From assembly GCA_964541025.1 (NCBI GenBank), contig CAZIOW010000013.1, positions 1-39,263 of the forward strand: a DNA stretch of 39,263 nt. Direction: 5' to 3'. Shown piece after piece: positions 34,409 to 39,263 of the stretch. Source of the DNA: JAGDXO01 sp964541025 (GTDB lineage Archaea > Thermoplasmatota > Thermoplasmata > Thermoplasmatales > GCA-001856825). The position numbers were made by a program, and so were the translations under genes. Every line of letters begins with the position of its first letter. The first letter of the stretch is position 1. The notes under the pieces are model-generated. The model was not told the DNA's origin. It saw only the letters and a program-made list of their open reading frames with translations, and searched no databases.

Positions 34409-35731
34409 TTATCTTGCCAGAGTTTCAAGAGATTTATTCTTTGTTTCCTCTCCAAGTGTAATAGTTATTATGAAACCAGCCAGTCCTACAGCAAGCAGAA
34501 TGAACTCCATAGGTGCAATTCCATAAATCTTGAGCATTATTGGAAAGAGAACTGCTGAAATTATAGCTCCTACCCTGCTTATTGCAGTTCCCGCTCCCAT
34601 GGCAGTTGTTCTCATTCTGGTTGGAAATAACTCACTGACAAATATTCCAGTGGTCTGTCCTGTACCTCCTGCATTTGCAAAGTAAAAAATTGCAAACATG
34701 GGGAACAGCAATAATAGCGGAGGTGAATGTTTCAAAAATAAATAGTATGCCCCAAGTATACCCAAAGCCAGTCCCTGTAGCAGAAAAGTGTATGCCTGCC
34801 AGTTTTTCCTGCCCAATCTATCTGCTGTAAATACGAATGCTAAGGTGCCAATTACTCCTATAATGTAAAGAATGAGGGTTAGTTCTAGTGAACCTGCGTG
34901 ACCTGAATAACCTATCTCAAGAAGCAAAACTGCAGTATAAATTCCTATCCCATAAAATATAAGGTCATTCAGAAACCATGCAGTGAATGTGAAAATGGCT
35001 CTTTTTACGTAATTTGGATTACTTTCTGTTTCAGTTACCGGCTCCTTGACTGTATCATCATCTTTAATCCCCAATTTGTTCTTAATATCATCAATTTCCT
35101 CTTTGTTGTTGTGCTCCACTGCAAATCTTGGAGTCTCTTCCACTCTTCTTCTCAAGATGAGAACAACAATTGCCGGAATAGCTCCTGCAGCAAGCATATA
35201 CCTCCATGCAATATCTCCATACGGTAGAAGAATAAGTCCTATGGCTACTGCAAATGTCCCGCCGATCCACCAAGACATTAATCCAGTCCCAAGGAATTTT
35301 CCCCTTTTCTTAACAGGAGAATATTCCCCTATAATTGATAACGTCAAGGCATAATCGGCACCAATTGCTAAGCCAAGAAGTGCTCTGAAGATAATCAGTT
35401 CATATGCGTTAGTAGATATTGCCGATAGAATAGCAAAAACAGCGAATAGCAACATGTCCCATTGGTAGATTACCTTTCTTCCTTTGAAATCCGCAACGAC
35501 TCCAAATAATGCACCACCAACAAGCTGTCCAACTATTGTTGCAACGCCTACGAGAGCAGATAGAAACACACTAAGGTGGAACAAAACACCTATGAATATC
35601 AATGCTGGTCCTATCACCAATAGATCATAACCATCCAAAAAATAACCCATATCTGATAGAAAGGTTATAAAATAATGGTATCTTTTTGGATCTATTCTAT
35701 CAAGTTTTTTTAAGAACTCAGAATTACCCAT
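34409..35731 (-). CDS. MFS transporter, sugar/organic-acid carrier type
   Basis: 440 residues, 12 helices. SDMGYFLDGYDLLVIGPAL opens helix 1, GALFGVVADFKGRKVIY is the loop 2-3 motif A, RALLGLAIGADYALTLSIIGEYSP is the helix 4/loop 4-5 signature of the sugar porter/metabolite:H+ symporter branch, and TADRLGRKNW is its second-half copy. SELFPTRMRTTAMG matches the last conserved loop. The substrate is unknown. TATA-like TAATTTAAA at 35752-35760 lies 25 bases before the ATG. Confidence 0.88.
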   Translation of the reverse strand: MGNSEFLKKLDRIDPKRYHYFITFLSDMGYFLDGYDLLVIGPALIFIGVLFHLSVFLSALVGVATIVGQLVGGALFGVVADFKGRKVIYQWDMLLFAVFAILSAISTNAYELIIFRALLGLAIGADYALTLSIIGEYSPVKKRGKFLGTGLMSWWIGGTFAVAIGLILLPYGDIAWRYMLAAGAIPAIVVLILRRRVEETPRFAVEHNNKEEIDDIKNKLGIKDDDTVKEPVTETESNPNYVKRAIFTFTAWFLNDLIFYGIGIYTAVLLLEIGYSGHAGSLELTLILYIIGVIGTLAFVFTADRLGRKNWQAYTFLLQGLALGILGAYYLFLKHSPPLLLLFPMFAIFYFANAGGTGQTTGIFVSELFPTRMRTTAMGAGTAISRVGAIISAVLFPIMLKIYGIAPMEFILLAVGLAGFIITITLGEETKNKSLETLAR

Positions 35732-35940
35732 AATACATAATTGACAAAGGATAATTTAAACCCTTGCAAGTTAAATTATTGTAAGAAGGTATGGGTATGT
35801 AAAATATTTTCTTCAAACTCATATGGTAGTATTAATAAAATCTGAAATTGAAATTCTACAAAATATTGAATGAGTTAAGTAGAAAAGGGCAGATTAATTT
35901 ATAAATAAGAATTGGGATTAGGAAAAAAAGATCCCTCATC

Positions 35941-36399
35941 TTGCAACTATCACTAAAATACATTAACGTAATTTGTAATTCTTTATTGGAAGGCATGTTA
36001 TCAGATATGATAAGGTATGAACCAGAGGTCGGGTATTTTATTGTGATACGAATAGGTTTCAATAATTCAGTTCCTTCAAAATTCCATAATATTATTTTCG
36101 ACAATGGGTCATCAGATCATTTCCGAGCATTTCTCATAAGAAATAGTGGAAAATGGTATATCTATATAAATAAACTTAAATTTTTGCCTCGTTCTGATAT
36201 TGAACAGCTTCTTTATTATAAGAATTCTGAATTTAAGAAAAATAACATTGATGTCAAGATAGAAATCAATGATAAATCAATAAGAAGGACAGTATTCAGT
36301 GAAACCATTGATTTCCTCAACTCTATTGTCAAGTTAGATGATGTTATTTTATATGGAGTTGCATTGCTTGGACTGGAAGACACAGGAGAACATGAATAA
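35941..36399 (+). CDS. Hypothetical protein, orphan, non-ATG start
   Basis: 152 residues from TTG 35941; the first ATG is at 35995. No family recognised. It is AT-rich and soluble, with mixed helix and strand pattern (MIRYEPEVGYFIVIRIGF, KWYIYINKLKFL). TATA-like TAATTTATAAAT at about 35893-35904 would give a start site near 35920. It borders the transposase relic at 36403, so it may itself be a remnant. It is of low certainty as a functional gene. Confidence 0.4.
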   Translation: MQLSLKYINVICNSLLEGMLSDMIRYEPEVGYFIVIRIGFNNSVPSKFHNIIFDNGSSDHFRAFLIRNSGKWYIYINKLKFLPRSDIEQLLYYKNSEFKKNNIDVKIEINDKSIRRTVFSETIDFLNSIVKLDDVILYGVALLGLEDTGEHE

Positions 36400-36402
36400 G
36401 AT

Positions 36403-36711
36403 ACCAAATATCCATCTACTGCAAAGAGCATAGAAGGGAAATCTGAATATGATACAGTTCAGCACATTATTGGATTATTAAACAGATACTACGGAGATAA
36501 TCCAATAATATCGAAATTCCTCCCCTTCATAGAGGATAACAGGGGAGAAGTGTTCCTACATCTCAAGGACAGCAACGTTGATAAGGCAACCGGAACTGCA
36601 GAGGGGTACTTCTCTGTCATGGTTACTGAAGCACAGATTCAAGACAGAGGAGGGTCTGCTGAGGATGTCACAATGGCATCACTACTATCATCCTATATCA
36701 ACGAAGATTCG
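36403..36711 (+). pseudogene. Frameshifted transposase C-terminal relic
   Basis: Two frames encode consecutive pieces of one transposase tail. Frame 1 gives LLNRYYGDNPIISKFLPFIE, then HLKDSNVDKATGTAEGYFSV; at about 36618 the coding continues in frame 2 as SWLLKHRFKTEEGLLRMSQW and HHYY. The break in the middle of what reads as one conserved stretch shows a frameshift. I recognise the pattern of a transposase family frequent in Thermoplasmatales, but not the IS family. No N-terminal half or terminal repeats were found. Its end overlaps the end of amtB on the other strand. Confidence 0.55.
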
Positions 36712-38006
36712 ACATTCTCATCTTTTGCAAGACGAGCTGGTTCGTATTCGCTATTCTGAAGTATTCCGTTCAGCAGCAGGCTTATAGCATAAACCGATGC
36801 GTATGAAACAGTAAAAACAAATGCTCCGACAACCACCACGGCCATGGCTTCAAGCCCAAACTGGTGCAGCGCCATGATGCCACCGCCAAACAGTATCCCG
36901 TTCGGAAGGTTTGAAGCACCGGATGCAGCTGCAAATGGGGTTTGCGTGAAGAACGCTATCATGAGCAGGCCAAATATACCGCCAACCATATGGCCAGGCA
37001 GCACTCCTATCGGATCACTGTACCATTTAGGCCTGGAGAATATACTTTCCGCAAAGACAAATATTGGTCCACTGATAAGTCCCAGAATGACTGCGCTCCC
37101 CGGGCTCACATAGCCTGCAAGAGGAGTTATGACTATGAGCCCCATTAAAACACCATTCACGGCATATATTAGCCCTGGCTCCTGCTTTGAAACAAGGAAT
37201 TTAGTAAGCATGGTTGAAACCATTGCAGAAGCAGCAGCCAGGAACGTGGTTATCACAACTATAATCGTTTCAGTTGTGAAAGCGAGTTCGCTTCCTGGAT
37301 TGAAGCCAAACCAGCCGACCCATAACAGTATGATGGAAAGCGTTAGCCAGCTAGAGTTCAGATTCAGGCGTTCTTCCTTCGACTGTTTCAGGCCCCTTTT
37401 CTTTTCTTCCTGCCATATTCGAACCATTATAGCAAGAGCAGCGAATCCGGCAGCGCCATGGACAACTAGGCCTCCGGCGAAATCACGAACGCCCAGCTTA
37501 TACAGCCAGCCGGTTGGATTCCATATCCACGCAGCAGGGATAGTCCATATAAATATGAAGTAAATGATCGAAAATAACATGAAAGCTGACATTTTCATCT
37601 TACGCAGTACGACAACGCCAACAAGTGCCAGTGTTACTGAGGCGAATGCCGTTTCAAAGAGAAAATACGCGCCCGTCGAAAGGCCGGTATCAAAGAATTT
37701 GGCACCTGTGAGCCAGAAAACGCCAGTCAGTTCACCAGACAGATTTGAAGAAAAAAGTCCGAGGAATATATTGCTGTAACCCGGATTTCCAATTATACCA
37801 CCTATTGTCGGCGCGAAAGCAATATTGAATCCGACAAGGCCCATAAAAAATAATGAAAAACCGGTTATTATAAGAGTCTTATACAGACTTCTATCCATTT
37901 TATGGTTAAGTTCACCGATTTCCAGAAGGCCAACAGATACGGTCATCGTAAATACAAGAAGACTTGCAAACAAAACCCAGAGATTATTTATAAGATCTGG
38001 CGACAT
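36693..38006 (-). CDS. amtB: Ammonium transporter
   Basis: 437 residues, 11-12 helices, of the Amt/Rh family. DFAGGLVVHGAAG (Asp 175, twin-His partner His 183) and PIGVLPGHMVGG (His 339) carry the two pore histidines, and WFGFNPGSE and the Trp/Phe-rich helices match the family. It conducts ammonium across the membrane for nitrogen assimilation. The gene has far higher G+C than its neighbours (56% over a 120-base sample at 36841-36960). No glnK gene is next to it. The last few codons lie in the transposase relic, so the C-terminal tail (SEYEPARLAKDENVESSLI) may have been replaced. Confidence 0.92.
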   Translation of the reverse strand: MSPDLINNLWVLFASLLVFTMTVSVGLLEIGELNHKMDRSLYKTLIITGFSLFFMGLVGFNIAFAPTIGGIIGNPGYSNIFLGLFSSNLSGELTGVFWLTGAKFFDTGLSTGAYFLFETAFASVTLALVGVVVLRKMKMSAFMLFSIIYFIFIWTIPAAWIWNPTGWLYKLGVRDFAGGLVVHGAAGFAALAIMVRIWQEEKKRGLKQSKEERLNLNSSWLTLSIILLWVGWFGFNPGSELAFTTETIIVVITTFLAAASAMVSTMLTKFLVSKQEPGLIYAVNGVLMGLIVITPLAGYVSPGSAVILGLISGPIFVFAESIFSRPKWYSDPIGVLPGHMVGGIFGLLMIAFFTQTPFAAASGASNLPNGILFGGGIMALHQFGLEAMAVVVVGAFVFTVSYASVYAISLLLNGILQNSEYEPARLAKDENVESSLI

Positions 38007-38010
38007 CTAA

Positions 38011-38030
38011 ATCACTTGTGAGGAAGTGAT
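38011..38030 (-). promoter_or_regulatory. Inverted repeat upstream of amtB
   Basis: ATCACTT (38011-38017) and AAGTGAT (38024-38030) form a 7-base inverted repeat with a 6-base spacer, between the amtB start and a TATA-like AATTAAAATA (38041-38050 on the coding strand). It covers the expected transcription start, so it could be an operator or an mRNA hairpin. Confidence 0.45.
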
Positions 38031-38099
38031 CGATTCTAAGTATTTTAATTTTCATTGCAAATTAAGTGTGTTAAGACGCCATGAAAAAGGATTTTTGAC

Positions 38100-38294
38100 C
38101 ACTCTGTTATGACGATGACAGAGTGAGGGTCGGAGAGATAGCCGGGCTATTTCTTGACCTTAGAGGTCGATAGTTAGACTGGCTATCCTTCGCCTCTACT
38201 TAATACCCTGCAATAAGGGTGAATAGGAGATTGTCGAGACATCTCCTTCTTACTACTACACAACCACTGGGTAGTAATATATGCTGATAGGCAT
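38100..38294 (+). ncRNA. Candidate structured RNA: seven tandem hairpins
   Basis: Seven hairpins follow with almost no gap. H1 is 38100-38107/38118-38125 (8 pairs). H2 is 38128-38142/38146-38159 (14 pairs with one bulge, loop CGG). H3 is 38161-38166/38193-38198 with inner 38169-38173/38183-38187 and an internal loop. H4 is 38204-38209/38216-38221. H5 is 38225-38230/38242-38247 with inner pairs. H6 is 38250-38256/38271-38277. H7 is 38281-38284/38291-38294. Two G-U pairs in H2 and one in H4 exist only on the plus strand. It runs into an IS110-like transposase remnant, whose families encode a bridge RNA beside the gene; that identity is inference. No known RNA family was matched. Confidence 0.5.
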
Positions 38295-38300
38295 GAGACT

Positions 38301-38507
38301 GTGTGGAAATTATTTTTGAATAAATGGGAATCTGTTTATAGCTTAGCTTCTGTTGAGATAGGGAAGGGGAAGAGACCAACTCAGGCATACATCACAGTTG
38401 GTAGGAGACTCCTGTACCATGTGTTTACGATAATGAAGAATCATAAACCCTACAGGGAGAGACTGCCGATAGAAGAGGGGGAGGGGGTTAGTTTCATTGT
38501 AAGATGA
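38301..38507 (+). pseudogene. IS110-like transposase C-terminal fragment
   Basis: About 68 residues, from the window's GTG at 38301, though the frame is open further upstream without a convincing start. GKGKRPTQAYITVGRRLLYH and VFTIMKNHKPYRERL resemble the end of IS110/IS116/IS902 transposases, where a basic segment and an ARKLL-type helix end the protein. The DEDD catalytic N-terminal domain is missing. Family assignment is moderate; fragment status is clear from length. Confidence 0.5.
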
Positions 38508-38911
38508 AGAATGGCCTACAATCAATGCATTCAACTATCCCCCCTCTGGATTCCCCCATAAATCTCATATAGGTACTGAGTTAAGAGATCCCTCTCTTAG
38601 TATCATTGCGTTTACGCCGTTTTTCTTCGAGAAATGCCTGTAACTCTCCCCTCATGAGGTATTCTACGAACTCCTTCAATGTCGATCATTTAGGATATCT
38701 TTGTCCGGACATTCCATTATGCATTGCCCCCTCGTTCTCTTGAGGAGGCATCCTTGCTTTTTTTTATGAATTTTATTTCATGATCTTTCCGTGATTTACT
38801 TACACAAAATTCGTGATACTATCGGTGCCAATAATCATGATCATGCCATAAATGAGAGAGTCGGTCGGGAATAATAAGCCTGTGCGCGAGAAGTCAGCAA
38901 TTCGTACGTCA
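38508..38911. other. Gene-poor stretch of degraded sequence
   Basis: No intact gene is supported here. On the minus strand 38581-38685 reads as a 34-residue piece (LKEFVEYLMRGELQAFLEEK) that faintly resembles the N-terminal helix of Mutator/IS256-type transposases, with stops at both ends. A run of eight T at 38758-38765 follows a GA-rich/CT-rich pair and could terminate plus-strand transcription. The stretch looks like transposon debris. Confidence 0.35.
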
Positions 38912-39157
38912 TCATTCCAGCGTTTTCATATAGGAAAGCACGATCCGAATTATGTCCGCGTAATTCTCTTCATCTACCAGGATTCTATCATTTCCAACAT
39001 CTGCAAATACGGAATTCCCGTCTATGTGAAAATGGATGACGCTCTTTCCTTTATAATAAAAATGACCTGGAGCCTTTTCCTTAATCCCTCTAATAATTCT
39101 GAGGCTCTCTATCAGCTTTCCATGATCATTAATATCCTCAATTGTGGCATGCCGCAT
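38912..39157 (-). CDS. Small hypothetical protein with HFH motif
   Basis: 81 residues, soluble, with a helix, then strands (HFYYKGKSVIHFHIDGNSVF, ADVGNDRILVD) and a C-terminal helix. No family assigned; the IHFHIDG pattern could bind metal. The start is well supported: TATA-like GTATTTAAGC at 39177-39186 is centred 25 bases before ATG 39157, giving a leaderless transcript. A perfect 10-base palindrome lies between the two. It is transcribed towards the degraded stretch. Confidence 0.6.
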   Translation of the reverse strand: MRHATIEDINDHGKLIESLRIIRGIKEKAPGHFYYKGKSVIHFHIDGNSVFADVGNDRILVDEENYADIIRIVLSYMKTLE

Positions 39158-39168
39158 TTTAAACTAAC

Positions 39169-39178
39169 ACTAATTAGT
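39169..39178. promoter_or_regulatory. Palindrome in the promoter of the small HFH gene
   Basis: ACTAATTAGT at 39169-39178 is a perfect 10-base palindrome lying between the TATA-like element and the start codon, with a further ACTAA just beside it. A regulator bound here would block transcription start. Confidence 0.4.
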
Positions 39179-39263
39179 ATTTAAGCTTAGCTCAAAAAAC
39201 TGCTGAGGACTTGAAATGGGCCATCCGAATTTTGATTGGATCCCAGGCTCCCAAAGCCCGTAG

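Noticed and set aside
34369..34455. N-terminal extension of the orphan gene up to 34455
   Set aside because: It would run inside the upstream transporter gene, and the TATA-like element at 34391-34400 fits a start at 34368.
37129..37563. Plus-strand open frame of 144 codons opposite amtB
   Set aside because: Fully antisense to the well-supported amtB; an effect of its higher G+C and lower stop frequency.
38581..38685. Minus-strand 34-residue piece similar to an IS256/Mutator transposase N-terminus
   Set aside because: Too short, stops on both sides, and only a weak resemblance; kept within the description of the gene-poor stretch rather than as a gene.
38852..39184. 110-codon plus-strand frame over the small HFH gene
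   Set aside because: The minus-strand gene has a proper promoter and protein-like composition; the plus-strand frame is its shadow.
39190..39263. Possible 5' end of a tRNA gene at the window edge (final bases GCCCGTAG)
   Set aside because: The run resembles an acceptor/D-arm start, but the window ends before any T-arm or anticodon could be checked, and the preceding bases would make the first acceptor base A.

Overview
The window looks like chromosome of an acidophilic, probably thermophilic or mesophilic euryarchaeon of the order Thermoplasmatales (Ferroplasma, Acidiplasma or Cuniculiplasma relatives). The reasons are low G+C with AGA/AGG and ATA codons dominant, TATA boxes about 25 bases upstream of start codons with little or no leader (leaderless genes), archaeal MptA, a split transketolase, an Lhr-like helicase, an ArsA ATPase with an HSP20-like tail, a CydA-like oxidase pair and a surface solute-binding protein rich in N-glycosylation sequons. 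No tRNA, rRNA or CRISPR array could be supported. The genus is an inference.

Layout. 1-2658: 5'-truncated PKD-containing peptide-binding protein. 2672-4583 (-): flavin reductase overlapping a Cys/Met PLP enzyme. 4675-8260: Lhr helicase convergent with mptA. 8354-11630 (-): operon of transketolase N and C halves, transaldolase and a DHH-like protein, divergent from a DtxR-family regulator across an almost perfectly symmetric promoter region. 12126-15221: malate dehydrogenase, DUF2130 protein, alpha/beta hydrolase. 15271-17434: RHH-like protein, TSUP exporter, DUF1634 protein, small membrane protein. 17435-21053: degenerate ferritin-like protein, membrane-anchored PLD-like/HTH protein, MFS carrier, gmhB and gmhA. 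21114-24579: ArsA/Get3 ATPase with a 63-residue partner, then GDPD and GlpD. 24691-27328: cytochrome bd pair in which both subunits are CydA-like. 27343-35731: transporters (EamA, APC, CDF with a NifX-like tail, two MFS), an HxlR regulator, a methyltransferase, DsrE and an orphan protein. 35941-39263: accessory end with an orphan gene, a frameshifted transposase relic, amtB of clearly higher G+C, a roughly 195-base run of seven consecutive hairpins running into an IS110-like transposase remnant, and a small orphan gene.

How it fits together. Central carbon genes (non-oxidative pentose phosphate enzymes, malate dehydrogenase, glycerophosphodiester and glycerol-3-phosphate oxidation) feed reducing equivalents into a quinol-oxidising bd-type terminal oxidase. 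The gmhA/gmhB pair and the sequon-rich binding protein suggest a glycosylated cell surface. The most unusual stretch is 36400-38700, where transposon remnants, a structured RNA-like segment and an ammonium transporter of foreign composition lie together.
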